Translations under genes and position numbers: made by a program
In this document: positions 22,240 to 34,700 of the stretch, piece after piece
How the letters are laid out: each line of letters begins with the position of its first letter
How positions within the stretch are numbered: position 1 is the first letter of the stretch
Assembly (NCBI GenBank): GCA_025738555.1
Contig: JAOVFP010000004.1
Location: 5,952,001-6,016,000 of the forward strand
DNA length: 64,000 nucleotides
Reading direction: 5' to 3'
Source of the DNA: Cyathus striatus
Lineage: Eukaryota > Basidiomycota > Agaricomycetes > Agaricales > Nidulariaceae
Notes under the pieces: model-generated
Seen by the model: the letters and a program-made list of their open reading frames with translations, nothing else
What the model was told of the DNA's origin: nothing
The model's database searches: none

Positions 22240-23905
22240 TTGTTTCTGAATTCGTATGACACTTGTGACCGTTAGTTCTTGTTACAATCACTACCTCCTG
22301 AGTCCCCTGCCAACCATCCACTCTCATCGTTGCCTCAGATCGTTCGTTGGAACGTTGGAGTTTAACCGGTTAACCAGCGAGGGTCGGGCCTGGGGGAATG
22401 ATTGAAGACAGGTTGGATTGTATACTATGGACGATACGTACGCTACAATACCTAACTTGTTTCGTTTTCTCACTTAATCCTACAGCGTAAATAACACGTA
22501 TGCTTTCGATTGGTCTATACGGCTTTTGCGGTTATCGATGCTGCTATCCAAGCTGTCAGCATTGAGAGCTCCCGACTCCCAACCTATACACTCCAGTCCC
22601 CCCCTCCCCCCCCTCAATCTTGTCCAGCGCTGTACATCCACCTCTTCATCTAGACTAGCATAAGACTCTTCAATTACCACGAACAGCCCGTCTCTCGTTC
22701 GCTCTGTCCATTGCTGCCTTCCCCAACTCTGTCACACACACGCCTCTGCATCCGAATTGTTCCCCATGAGCGAATACAGACGTATGAGGCTACTAGCTCT
22801 CGTGCATCGTAAATTATGACTATTTGTTTGGATTGTGTGCGATGAATGGTACGTACAGTATAAAACCGATTGTCACCGTTCTTTTATTCCTTACGCATGG
22901 TTTCACAGCATGTCTACGGTCTGCCCCCTACGTACCTCCATTCCAACCTTGTGCAACGCGTAGTTTTCTTATGAGGACAATGATCGCGGTCCTTAACGTC
23001 GACTTTAGACTCAATTTTTCGTTTGAGGCCCGGGATTGCGCTGGTATCCAATGCGGAAGAGGGGGCGTGGGTGTAGACAGGATGGAGGGTGGTAGAAGTA
23101 GCGGGGGCAGGTGCGGATGGGAGGAACGTTGTTGCTGTGGAGGAAGATACTAGCTTGGGGGTATCTTCTCGACAAAGAATATGCGAGTGGAACGACATCC
23201 GTCGTTCCTCCAGTTCTAGTGAGGTACGATACGAATTGAAATGGGGGTAACGAAAACCTGAATTCAAAGAGAGTGTGTACGACAGTTTAAGTAGCTAACA
23301 AATGCGGTGTGTATGAGTAAGCGACAGAATGAATGAAATGTGGTACGGTAATGAAAAACACGAGATTCGCATCGCAGGCAAACTGCATGCTCTACATTGC
23401 ATGTGGGGAAGACCAACCATTGGTATGGTGAACCAAAGGCTTAAAAACTTGAGGCTCACAGAGGGCCCCAGCGTAGATGGACAGATACCTCACGGAGTAG
23501 AGACTTTGTGGTTGGCAAAATATAGTGCTAGTCACCTATGTACCATGGACTCGAATCAAGAGAGAAGGCGACCTGCCCAACGGACTCGCTCACCCAAGGT
23601 GAATCTGTTTATGATTTCTAGGAAACGATAAATAGAAGCATTTCAAATCGGGCCATTACCAGTTCTGAATTGTAATGTGGGTACCTTCGAATCATTATTG
23701 CTAATATACTCAAAGGAGAACAGGAATACGACACATATTCTCATTGGCACTTACAGATAGATAGGAGTGACAAAAGCTCAGAATACCTAGATATCTTGAG
23801 GCTATAGTATGTGCAATAGGTATATCCAATAATCACTGGAACAGCAAAATAAGTAAGTCCAAGTACGTTAATTAATACTCCATTCATTTCTTCTTTCCTT
23901 TCCTA
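22240..23905. other. Stretch with no confidently recognised gene
   Basis: A Ser/Thr/Pro-rich open frame of 117 codons on the minus strand (22914-23267, possible start MSFHSHILCREDTP) and a 100-codon + frame (23329-23631) are visible. Neither has a known domain or convincing splice continuation. Pyrimidine-rich tracts lie at 22560-22660 and 22700-22750. Confidence 0.3.
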
Positions 23906-24862
23906 TTACCCTTTATTGCCCTCCAATTTGCCGCTCTTACTCCTGGTTGGATTCCGCTTGGGGTTCTTTTTAGCAGGTGACGAAGCCGATTTTAGATTGC
24001 TTTTGCCAAGCTTCTTGTCAAATGCCTTCGCCATTCCGTTAGCATATGCAGCAACTATCTTGTTCATTTCCTTAACGTTTTTCTGGGAAGGTTTTTGGTC
24101 ATTGTTTTGAGCGGTCTTCCGGTTCTTCGCCTTGGTCCTTGTAACAGGAGGAACTCCCTTCGGATTCCCTTTGCGAAACTTCCCACCAGCTGCCCGCAAC
24201 ATCCCATTACGATATGCATCAGATACTTTATTAGCCTTGTCAATATGTTGCTTTTGCATCTCCTGAACATTTTTCATTTTTTTGCTCTCCGGATGGAACA
24301 GGTGCACTTCCTTCCCAAAATTCAGCGAAGTTTTGAGCAACTTCTTAGCCTATGAGCTTCGATTTAGATCTGCGAGTATGATTCCGGCGTATAGTAGACC
24401 AACCTTTATATCTGTAATCGTACCAGGCATATGTGATGTCTTGTGAGAGTTGACTTGCGCAATAGTACTCGATGTGCCGGAGGTTCCTGAGACCTTAACA
24501 GGTTTGTTTAGTTGCACTGCGAATTTGTGGGCGCCGTCTTTGTTCCAGCCTTGCTGTAAATCAAGATGAAACGTGTCATCGCTAGCAACGGTTTTAGCAG
24601 AGGGCCCTCCCTCCACCGCCTTCATTAACGCCTCAGTTTTGACTCCGTCAATAAATTCCATAGCATCATTCTTCGTGGTAGTATCAGTTGGTGCAAAATT
24701 TCCCTGAAGTAGCGTTACTCCAGTAATATATCTAATAAAGGCTTTACGTACGGTTCGTACCACTAGGATTTGTTCTTCTGGAAATGTTACTGGGGCAGCG
24801 CGGGTGGAGTTGGAAAAAGATAGATAAAGAAGAAGGATTTGTAATAACTTGAACTTAGTCAT
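23906..24862 (-). CDS. Secreted basic protein with a duplicated KNVxEM...NGM module
   Basis: Not a family I recognise. Two exons, 24404-24862 and 23906-24349, joined across a 54-nt GT-AG intron (24350-24403), give 300 aa. Without the intron the frame would meet a TAG that is in fact the acceptor. The first ~22 residues are a signal peptide (MTKFKLLQILLLYLSF... ending at RAAP). The middle region (residues 25-150) is soluble with many Thr/Ser. The C-terminal half is strongly basic (Lys-rich) and carries two related modules: KNVQEMQKQHIDKANKV with AYRNGML, and KNVKEMNKIVAAYANGM. Each is followed by a Lys/Asn/Pro-rich spacer. It looks like a secreted, perhaps cell-wall- or nucleic-acid-binding protein; that role is inference. 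Confidence 0.65.
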
Positions 24863-25230
24863 CTTCGGTTAATGTGTTTTAGTGTAAATGAGTATAGCCA
24901 GTGATTCGTTAAAGCGACCTGCGCTTTGAGAGGTATGTGAGGCCGGCTGAAAATCATCTTCGTTCTTCACATGATTTTATATGTAGAGAGAACCATACAT
25001 TTACTGTAAATAGAATGATACAATAGTTAACACATCTTCCGACATATCAGATTGTAACCAACCGAACCGCATAAAACGTGTTAAGAATCTTAGTCTAAGT
25101 GTGTCCCACCCAAGTCCCCGTGATGATCTCGTGCTCGGCGAACCATCGGATGCACACACAAATCAAGATGCTATGATAGCTAGATTCTAGAAGAACAAAC
25201 ACCTCGGAATGGTCCAAACTGAACGTTGAA
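24863..25230. other. Upstream region of the secreted basic protein gene
   Basis: A/T-rich, no gene seen. Presumably the promoter of the minus-strand gene starting at 24862. Confidence 0.4.
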
Positions 25231-25234
25231 TGAT

Positions 25235-25575
25235 GACCCCTGAAAGCGCTCATAGAGGTCGAAAATTGATACGCAGACAGGTTTTGGCGGCTTATTGGCT
25301 TTCATACGCGGATTGTAGGAGGATACCAGAGGATACCTCCAAAATTGCTGGTTTTACGCGGATTTTGTCCTCCGACCTTATTAAGCGCTTTATAAGCGCC
25401 ATCCTGCCCTGATCCCACCCCTCCCACCATACGTGGACAGATATCATACTTCCTCCTAAGGGCCATCCACACTGATTTCTCATCATACATAATGGCCGAA
25501 AATTGATCATACGTGCGTGGACTGGTATTAGACCTCTATGGCCCGTATGGGCGCTTTCGGGCGTCCTGTTGAACA
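25235..25575. mobile_element. Possible MITE with imperfect inverted ends
   Basis: The left end GACCCCTGAAAGCGCTCATA (25235) and the reverse complement of the right end, GACGCCCGAAAGCGCCCATA, are imperfect inverted repeats. Both are followed by ATAGAGGTC, with extra bases in the right copy. The interior has the palindrome-like AAGCGCTTTATAAGCGC. No clear target duplication was seen, so the call is tentative. Confidence 0.4.
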
Positions 25576-25801
25576 TCAAATATTGAGAATGCGCCCACGT
25601 TGATTATAGGGAATGCAGAATTCCGATCGTAAAAGCCTTGAATCAAATCACGTTGCATTGTTTACAACATGCATCAACTGATTTATCGATGTGCATCTAT
25701 AGTTATCGCAACCGGATCTAAAGAATTTGCACAGCCTGTCCCCACATACATAAATGACCCAAGATCAATCAACATAACAGCTTTTCGTACCCACACCAAT
25801 A

Positions 25802-27534
25802 ATGCTTTTACCAGAGTTGTTCCCCATTATCATCTCGCATATTCCGCTATATCTGACGCCTTCCACTGTATTGTCGTTAGCCACAGTTAACAAGGCACTG
25901 CATCGAATCATCGTTCCGCGACTTCTCTATTCCTGCATAATTACCCAAGATGAAGAATCTACGATAAAAATGATCTTACGATTGATACAGAATCCAAAGC
26001 TAGGAGCTTCTGTTCGGGAATTTTACATATATTCTGGCCTATCTGAAAATGTGCGAAATGGAACGAAAGGTCCATTCAATGTTGTAGATGGCCTAGAGCA
26101 GCTGATAACCAAATGTGGAGTACCGAATCTTCACTCCCTCGGAGTTTATTTGCATTCTAGTTGGTATCGCACGGAAAACTACGACCATATACCAGGCGAT
26201 TATGGTCAGCTGAAGATACATTTTTGGAATGCACTTTCGAAGAATTGCCCGTCAGTTCGCAGCATTATTCTTAATGGAATTGGAGATTACGAACATTTGC
26301 CATGGATTAATAGCTCCGAGGTATATTCACTAAAAGTATGTCGAAATACAAGATCACATGAAGAAGCACTGACTGACTAAATCGCATGTTAGAATTTATC
26401 TTCATTCGACCTAACTTTACAAGTGGGGTCCAACACCGAGGAAGGCTTGAATATGTTGTTTAAAGATATCTCAATTATGTCCCCCTATCTTCACACGTTG
26501 AAACTGTCTCGCGCTTTTGAGGAACACACAAATATCCGGAAAATATTATCCTGTCGATTTCCAAACCTTGTCAAATTGGCACTGCGTGGCTTCACAATGG
26601 ATGATTCCGATATACATCTAGCGATGGAGTTCTGGAACAGCCATCCTTCGCTTCAATATGTTTATCTTCATTATAGCACCGGAAACTGCTTTGTTCAAAA
26701 CTGCACTAAAGAATTACTTCCTAATCTTGTTCATTTGGCTGTACGTTCGATGCTATATTTTAAATGCATTCTAATCAATCTAACGCACATCTAGGCACCA
26801 TTTGACGATGTCAGAGCGCTACACTTCCTTATACACCGACTTATAAGTTTAGAAATATTTCGTACGGTAAACTTTCAAGTCCCATATTTATTTCTCGACG
26901 TTCTAGAAGGACGTCTTTTTCCAAAACTTAGAAGGCTACAGGTAAGCCAACAAGGGTCAGGTACCAAAGTATCCATTAGACAAGAAGGCGCTACTTGGTG
27001 CTTGATGAGGGACGGAACATTTGGTGTCATCACTATACAGCAGAATATAAACCGCAGGATCGATTCGTCATACATATCCATAATGTCAGGAATCGCACCT
27101 AACCTTGAAGAGTTAGCTTTCAACACACCTTATATTACCACCACCAATGATTCATTAGTACGGCGAAAATTTCATGGTGTTATAATGTTCTAAAGGCTAA
27201 TGATCATGTTTAGCTCACTTTGATTCCATCAATAAGTACTTTCCGGAAACTGGAAAGATTCTATTCTTACGGACCTGGAACTACTAAACAAAATTTGGAA
27301 GAAGATCCAGACCACGCTAAATCACTCGAGAATTTTCGGTTATGCGCAGAGGAGCTAGCTTGTGCATGTAGTAATTTGGAACTGGTTGTGGATCTTCATT
27401 CCAATTATCCGATATATGCCACTGCAAGAATATATCGAAATGTAGATGGAACATTGTGCAACGTAGTGCTACGAGATGGTATTGGTCCACGTATCGGAGA
27501 TGAAGATGAACCATTCCCTACATTTCATCGTTAG
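25802..27534 (+). CDS. F-box domain protein with leucine-rich C-terminal region
   Basis: Four exons: 25802-26335, 26393-26740, 26795-27157, 27214-27534, all GT-AG with matching phase, for 521 aa. The N-terminus MLLPELFPIIISHI...LSLATVNKALHRIIVPRLLYS is an F-box (LPxEL..I; L.LA.VN+..+), which binds Skp1 in SCF ubiquitin ligases. The rest has LRR-like lines such as YLHTLKLSRAFEE and FPNLVKLALRGF, and PNLEELAFNT, spaced as in the large F-box/LRR families of mushroom-forming fungi. No F-box motif residues are obviously missing. The substrate is unknown. No neighbouring gene suggests its role. Confidence 0.85.
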
Positions 27535-27918
27535 CGTTATCTCTAGGAATTACGTTCTCGCTGTAGTTTTAGTTCACGATCGTAAAAGTACTGGGAATAA
27601 ACGATCGTTAGTGGTCTAGCATATTTAATCTCCTCTGCGCAATTTCTAGTGTGCTTATTCTCAATCCACTGGTTTTATTCTGTTGTGCATAGCAGTGACT
27701 TCGTTAGATCCCGGGCGTTAATGTGCTTCGGAAAACGTATAGAATGAAACAATTTATGTTATCCACTGTTCACAAGGATCTCGTTGATGAATCAGAATAA
27801 GAAGACAGCGTAAAAGTGGTTTCATATTTCCAAAGTTCAAAGCTATGTGGCTAGGTCTTTAACGTGATTTAAATACCATTAATTTGAGTACATTGTTCAT
27901 CCAGATCCCGCTTTGTTA
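27535..27918. other. Convergent intergenic region
   Basis: Lies between the 3' ends of the F-box gene (+) and the monooxygenase gene (-). 27818-27897 is duplicated at about 22072-22150. Confidence 0.55.
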
Positions 27919-30900
27919 TTACAACATCTGCAGTGCCTTCTCAACCTCTTGCTCTACCGGGTTAGTCTTCCACCAGCTGTACAGGGCTTCATGTTCCACC
28001 GCGAAACGCTTAAACACCTCCCCCGATCCGTCGTCTTTATCATTGATACTTTCGTATCCTCGGGTACGGTCTGAACGGAATCGGGTTAACCTATCTGCTT
28101 CCAGTGACCTCTCTAGAACCAAATTGGCGAGAGGCTGACGCGACTTCGTATAAGCATCAGTGACACGATGGATAGGTTTCTGTTCGGAAATAGCCTTCGA
28201 TAGGAGGTGCGCAAGGGTGTAAGCATCCTAATATCGAAATGTCAGACGTGGATATGTGCACGGTCGTTTCAATACTTACCTCAACTGCTTGTCCAGCTCC
28301 AGATCCCAAGTCTGGTGTCATTGCATGCGCCTATGAAGGTAATTCATATACAAATCTGTGATCACAATAATAAAAATACATACTGCATCACCAAGAAGAG
28401 CCACTCGACCTTCTGTGAAGCTTCGAATTGGATTCAAGTGTTTAATCATCCATTGCGAGCTGGTATCCATGTTCTAGCAGGTGCATCTCCATTTAAAATA
28501 TGAAGCACATGGAAATGATACAAATTACCTTAAGCAGTTCGAGAAATTCCTTGGACCACCCTTTGTAAAACGACAGGAGTTTCTGTGTATCTGTGGCAGT
28601 GGATCCTTCAGCTTCCTCCAGACCAGTGTCATGTTTTCCATAATCAATAATTTGAGCTGACATGTAAATAGTTCGGCCTTGCATGATGGGGTATGTGGTC
28701 ACATACTACAAAGAGCATTAGCTTGAGTGGTGTGACGCCGCTTGCACATTTTTATCATTTTCAGCATTAAAGCTGAACACATTGAGGAAGCCCATATAAT
28801 AAATAAAGATTCATGGACTGCTATTCAATAGCAAGCACCTAACACATTGACTTAATATTAATAGTCATAAACCACCTACAAATATACTTATAAGTGCTTC
28901 AATGTCCAACCTACCACTAGCCTGGAAATAAAGGAAAGATAATATAATCATTAAAATGGACCGCTTTAGCATCAGTCACATGACTTGTACAGGTGTCTGT
29001 TAAGTTCTAAGACCGCTATAATTGTTTGTTTGGCAACAGGAAAGATATTAAACAAGTAGTCAGACATGATATAATGAATATTAGTGAAGAAAGCTATGCA
29101 TTACTCAGAGTACAAGACTCTACAGAACTTTAATGTTGGTCTATTGGTAATACATACTTCTACCGAATGAAATATACTTGAAAGAACAAGTGTAATATGC
29201 TGTATCAATGGTAAATTATAATAATGAGATGATTAGTACATGTTATGGAAGGCATACAGAGGTCAAATCTCCATGAAAATGGGTGATCTTGGGCTCATTC
29301 TAAAGCTAGAAAGAAACACATGTTAATCGACTATGATTATCAATGTAATGGACAGGATTCCAGCCAATATCAGGCTGAAAGATCAATCATACATAGGAAA
29401 GGATACTTATCCACCAGAAACATCATTGATAGGGGCATCTAAGACCTTGAAACATGATAGATTGATATAGAATGAGTAATGGCAGTGCTTCACAGCCTGG
29501 ACCTGGGTGATATTATTATCAAGAACAATGATGATAGGAATCATAGATAGGAGTAGTATGTTTCATCTGTTTCACTGTACATATTTAGTATTTATGATTT
29601 GAGAACCTGCTTTGTAATATGTCTTTCAATTCTGTATATAACTAGGTACATTAGAGGGTAGAAAGGGAAGCAGCATCGTGCCTTTCTTGCCCAGTACATA
29701 GGTATAGGGTAGTGGTTTAGGTCTTGTTGTTTCAAAGTAATTTAAAGTGATTTTATCAGAATCTTGTGGGATTTATTACAAAGTGCAAAGGACTGAGGCT
29801 CCAGTGAGGGTCTAGTATTTGAGACTTTGAGTAAAAGTGAATTCAAGGAAAGCAAAGGGTTGCTTTCAACCAGTTTTTAAGGATTTAAGTTAACACAAGA
29901 AGTGTTAATTAGGTTCTTGCAATTTCGGAGTAGTACAGAGTGTATTACTTCTTCTCTTCCAATAAATCATTATTATTTCGATTCATTTGGGATTGAAAAG
30001 TGAACTTAAAGATACATTGATATAAAGAGGAGCACTACCTTACCTGTCACTCACATTTTCGGAGTTTTGTACAAGTTAGAAGTGATTTTGCTGTGTAACT
30101 ATAGCAGAATACACCTCTAGAATACAACAACCCTTTTCAGTGGTCAGGTAAAGTAAGAATTAAAGCTGTACGTTCCCATCACCCACATACTAATATCAAA
30201 TCACAGTGTAAGTAATGACTCATCCTAAGAAGTTGAGGAAATGTCTGACCTGAACTGGCTTGGAAAGAGAAATATGGTTGGGGTACACTTTCCTGATTTT
30301 TTCTGCATTGATGAGAGTGTGGTGAAAGGTGATTCCAGTCCAGATAGGCTCTACAGATTTCTTCTGATCTGGAAATCTTTTGTTTATAAGTTCTGCTCTA
30401 ATCTGCGATTTGATACCATCGGCTCCTATGAGCAGGTTGTAACTTTGAGACTTTTTGTCCCGGAAGTTCAGTGTAACTCCCTCGTCTGTTTCATTGTATG
30501 AGACCAGACGGTGTGCAAGATGGACTTTGACAGAATCAGGCAGGGACTCTATCAACATCTTTTGCATGGCTGGCCTGTGGAACTGAGTTGGTATGCCTAT
30601 TTATAATCAAAATGAGTATGAACCCTATATAATTCTTCAAAAAGAATAAACGTACCATTCTGGTAGAAATCAAAAACATCAGCATTTTTTGGCTGGTTGG
30701 CTTTAATTACTTTCAAATTCAGTGCTTTTATAGAGAGTTATGAGAATCAATAAAAGTAAACGCAAGGACTGGGTGCTCACTTCGCTCTGGATCTGGCTTC
30801 CTTGCTAGGTGTTGTAGTAGAGCATCAGCAATTCCAAGGTGTTCAAATATCGGCCAGGTGTGATGCCAGAAAACGATGCCTGTTCCAATTTCCTTGAGCT

Positions 30901-31101
30901 CCTGCGCTTGCTCAAAAACGTCCACTTTGATGGTTTTTTCAGGAATCAGATGGGAGAGTGCAACTGCGAGGGTAAGCCCCCCAATACCTGCTCCTCTAAA
31001 AACATGTTAAATTATTTTCGGGTGAAAAAAGTGTTTGACACGAACACAATAGCAACACGGACTGGGCTGGAAGCATTGATCTTGGAAGTATCAGTAGGCA
31101 T
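27919..31101 (-). CDS. FAD-dependent monooxygenase (salicylate-hydroxylase-like), complete
   Basis: Nine exons on the minus strand: 31101-31046, 30995-30781, 30724-30656, 30596-30250, 30189-30172 (18 nt), 28705-28529, 28473-28384, 28330-28280, 28227-27919. Phases close exactly, giving 443 aa. N-terminal Rossmann motif VAIVGAGIGGLTLAVAL, then WHHTWPIFEHLG, LLIGADGIKSQIR (the DG motif of class A flavoprotein hydroxylases), YPIMQGR, GRVALLGDAAHAMTPDLGSG (the GD motif binding FAD ribityl) and GAGQAVEDAYTLA. Such enzymes hydroxylate small aromatic or polyketide substrates with NAD(P)H and O2; this substrate is unknown. The microexon was located by homology with 19776-19793. The fifth intron (28706-30171) is 1.47 kb because of an insertion. 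The frame is intact, unlike the copy at 19240. Confidence 0.88.
28766..30168. mobile_element. 1.38 kb insertion inside a monooxygenase intron
   Basis: The 10-bp sequence ATTAAAGCTG occurs at 28766-28775 and again at 30159-30168. Removing one copy and the 1383 bp between restores a 73-nt intron with a CTAAT-like branch site, in line with other introns here. The inserted DNA is A/T-rich with no open frame of note. I see no inverted ends and no convincing LTR boundaries. The 10-bp repeat is compatible with a MULE-type or retroposon target duplication. Confidence 0.6.
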
Positions 31102-31793
31102 AATGAAGGAAAATTTAGCTAATGCGTGAATGAAAGAAGGTGATAATTTAAGTATTTTATCATGTCCTCCTCGTTTTTATATGCTTCAAAGACAGACACT
31201 GTATTTGTTGGGTTATTTACACTGTACCAACCCTAGAGCCCAGACGAGTCGGCCGTTGCTGACGTTGATAGCGGCATAGTGTCTTTCTCATCGGTTCCCC
31301 AACGGTTACCTACCCGTTTCTAGGCAAATTGCTAGCATGGCGCGTTGCTCTTCTCGGAGTCTTACTGTTTTCGATTTGCAGTTGGATACCTAACCGTCCC
31401 GACCCACATAATACCGAGGCTCCGCCCTATCTCTGTTCTTACTATTGCTAATGTACATAGTCGGTATCATATGTAAGTCGAAACGGAAAGCTTGCAATTA
31501 GGTACGTAAGTTGGAGCACGAGGTCGGACGGTACCCCCAGAGTTGAGACTAAGCAGTAAGACTAGGTTACTTATACTCAGTAAACGATGTAGCTTAGGAA
31601 GACAAGCCAATAGTTGAGTATGATGTTATAGTACGGTTGAAACTGAGAACTCTGCACTTGTGCGATACCGATTCTGGTTTGGTGTAGTCAGTTGTTGTCT
31701 AGACCGTACTACAGAGGTCACCAAGAAAGCGTTCAAAGTTCAAATTCAAATCTAACAAGATTACATGAGTATCCGGCAACCGTATCTAATCTG
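31102..31793. other. Intergenic stretch without a recognised gene
   Basis: Contains the promoter of the minus-strand monooxygenase and the 3' region of the epimerase fusion gene. Nothing else recognised. Confidence 0.45.
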
Positions 31794-34700
31794 TTAAGTG
31801 AGACTAGCACACAAATAAAAAAGGAAGATCAAAAGCGCTAAACAGAACCGCTGTACATTGTTCATACGTTCTTCGTTCATTGGGCCACAGCCATACCGAC
31901 CGGTAAACCAATCGAAGCGCTTTCCGACACAATCCCATTCCCTACGTTGTATAATACCAATCGTCCGTCCTATCTCACTGAACATCCTGATATAGGAACT
32001 TTCTATCACAGAAGCGACCCAATAGATTCCCTGGACATTCGTGTTGATGACTTTAGTACGACAACAATCCCTCCAGAGATGACGATAACAATCGTGGAGC
32101 ACGTTTGCGACGACGACAGCAATGAAGAAGTCGATGGAGACGAAAAGAATGCGGAGATTACAGGTAAGGAATGCAAATCCAAGACCCATTGCACCTACTA
32201 AGAAGAGTTCTGAACTGTTAGGAACGTAATCATGATAGATGTGCTGAGGATAGAGCTTAATCAGGGCGCCATCTCCCAGGGACCAATTATAAAATCTCCA
32301 GTAAGAACGCGAACCATGATTCCACCAAGGATGTAGCGCAACGACACCCGGAGCCGCTACGAAGCCTTCTCCACCTGCCTGGATGATAGAGCCCCTCTTT
32401 TTGCGACAAAAGTCTATATCTTCTCCGCCACCAGTCTTGGGGAATATAAGGTCGAATTCAACGCCATCTCGTATACGACGCACGATGAGATTTGCTGTTA
32501 CTCCCCACGGAATGTCGACATCCATTTTTGTTGCAATGTCCCAGAAATAAGTGACCCCAGCGAGATGAACGGCCGTAGTGAACACCGTGTCTGCAATAGG
32601 GAAGATTGTTTTGCCAACGAAACCTGCAGCTTTGGGATGGGATCGAATTATCTTCTCGTCGTGATAAAGCAACATATCATCCGGGACAACATCGTCATCC
32701 AGGAAATGGACCCAATCTGCTGACGATTCTTTCATCCCTCGATTTCGAGAATAAGAAGCTCCCATATTCGTAGTATTGACTCGAATACGCACATTGGCCC
32801 TGCTGGAATATTTGAGATTCAGAAGCTCCGTAGTTTGAGAGGAAGGATTATCAACGATGATGATGAACATAACTGAGCACGAGTCAGAGCTCTGCAGGCT
32901 AAGAATTTTGTCAAGAACGGGCATGAAAACACGATAGCAAGGAATAACGATATCCACAGTGACTTTCTGCTCGACGTTGTATCCCTGCACCCTGAGCCAT
33001 TCATCGACAGTGTTGATTGCGTTATCCAGCACTTCGAAGGTCCAATCCTTGGCGCTCACTTTCTCGTATCTGGCTTGACCTTCACCGCCAACTCCGTTCG
33101 AGATACGTGATTGGAACATGACGGCACATCCCCATCGTCGGTAGAGTTGAAACAGGAAGGGGTCACCATCCTGGTTAATGAAAGACCTTGGAACGACTTC
33201 GCCCTTGAAGATGTCGAGATGCGTACGGTGGATGATGGGGAATGTGGGCATCCCAGGAAACGTAATATCAGTAAACGCGACGCATCCGATGCCAAATGGA
33301 GCACGGTTTTCGGTGGTCATTTTCTTAAATTGCTCGACGGCATGACGCATCCAGCCCTCATCGTGAAGCTTCACATCGTCACCCATGAGAACCATGTAGT
33401 GACAGCCATCTACATATGCTCTGAGAGCACATTCCCGCCATAAGCTACAGACATGACCTCGGGGAACGTCACAAACAATTGTAGTGATGCAGGTGATTTT
33501 CTCCTGCAGCAGAACATCTTGAGCTCTACCGGTCAGAAGAAACTCGTCATCGTGATCTATGGCCAGGTATATCCTGACTTCGAAGCGCGCCCCACCAGTA
33601 GATCGAGTATCACGCCAAGTAGTATTATAAAGTGAGCAAGCGAACGTTCGAAGGTTTTCGAGACAAGATTCAGGTCCCTGCGAACTACGCGAGGTGATGG
33701 GAAGTAGTATCGCAAACTTCGTTACCTCAGAATCGAGGCAGAGAACCTTGCTCTGCATAAAATCATCGGGTTTCAAATGGCCACGATCTAGTAGAGCCTT
33801 CATTTCGTCCTCAATATACCCTCGGGTCTGTGCCATACCATCCTCCAACGACACAGCGGGCTGCCAGCCTATCACCTGATGGACAAAGTCGTTGTTCGAG
33901 TTTCTGGAGGATACACCTATTGGCTTGTCGCCTACGAATTGCAGGGAGACCTTATCTGGATCAATGCCCACACACCGCAAAGCAATCTCGGCGAGACCTT
34001 TAATAGCCACAGACCTATCGGATCCAATGTTCACAGGTGTAGAACAATTGGAATTCAGGAGTGCAATGATACCATCGACTGCATCATCGATATACAAGAA
34101 GCTTCTACGTTGCATGCCGTCGCCCCATATCTCGAACTTGCAATGGGAAAGGCAAGGCATGAGTGACAGTGCGACAGCTTTACGAAGCATAGCGGCAGGT
34201 GCCTTCTCCCGCCCATCGTGCCACGAGCCGCCAGGTCCAAAGACATTATGGAACCTAGCAATCCGAATATCCATATTGGCCCCGTATTGCTCCAGAATAA
34301 GTTCTGAAACCAACTTCTCGCATCCATACAAGTGCTGAGGTTTAGGCATGTGGTTTGGAGAAAACACGTCGTATTCTCGGAGGGACACGTCTACGTTCGG
34401 GTCGGATTGCAAGTACTCGGGGTAGACGCAAGCAGAGGATGCATAAAAGAACTTTTGAACAAAAGACTGAGCTGCTGCTTCGAGTAAGTTGAAGGTCATA
34501 GAGTGATTCTCTCGGAAGATGACGAAGTCGTTTTTTTGATGGATTGTTCCCATACCACCCATGTTGGCAGCGAAATGGAGAATCGTAGAGACGTTGCGAA
34601 CCACGCTCTTACATACAGCGACGTCGCAAAGGTCACCTTGGATGAACTCGTGACAGAGGCGTCCATCAATTGTAGGGCACGGTGCAGTATCTACAATGCG

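Noticed and set aside
24350..24352. In-frame TAG in the secreted basic protein gene, possible readthrough or nonsense mutation
   Set aside because: The TAG is the 3' end of a 54-nt GT...AG intron whose removal keeps the frame, a simpler explanation.
26949..26986. GTAAGC...TTAG intron-like stretch in the third exon of the F-box gene
   Set aside because: Only 38 nt, and the frame is open across it, so no intron is needed.
29243..30129. Solo LTR (TGTTATGG...ATACAACA) inside the monooxygenase intron
   Set aside because: No 5-bp duplication flanks these ends; the 10-bp repeat further out defines the insertion better.
33892..34338. 148-codon and similar + strand frames
   Set aside because: Antisense shadows of the epimerase domain.
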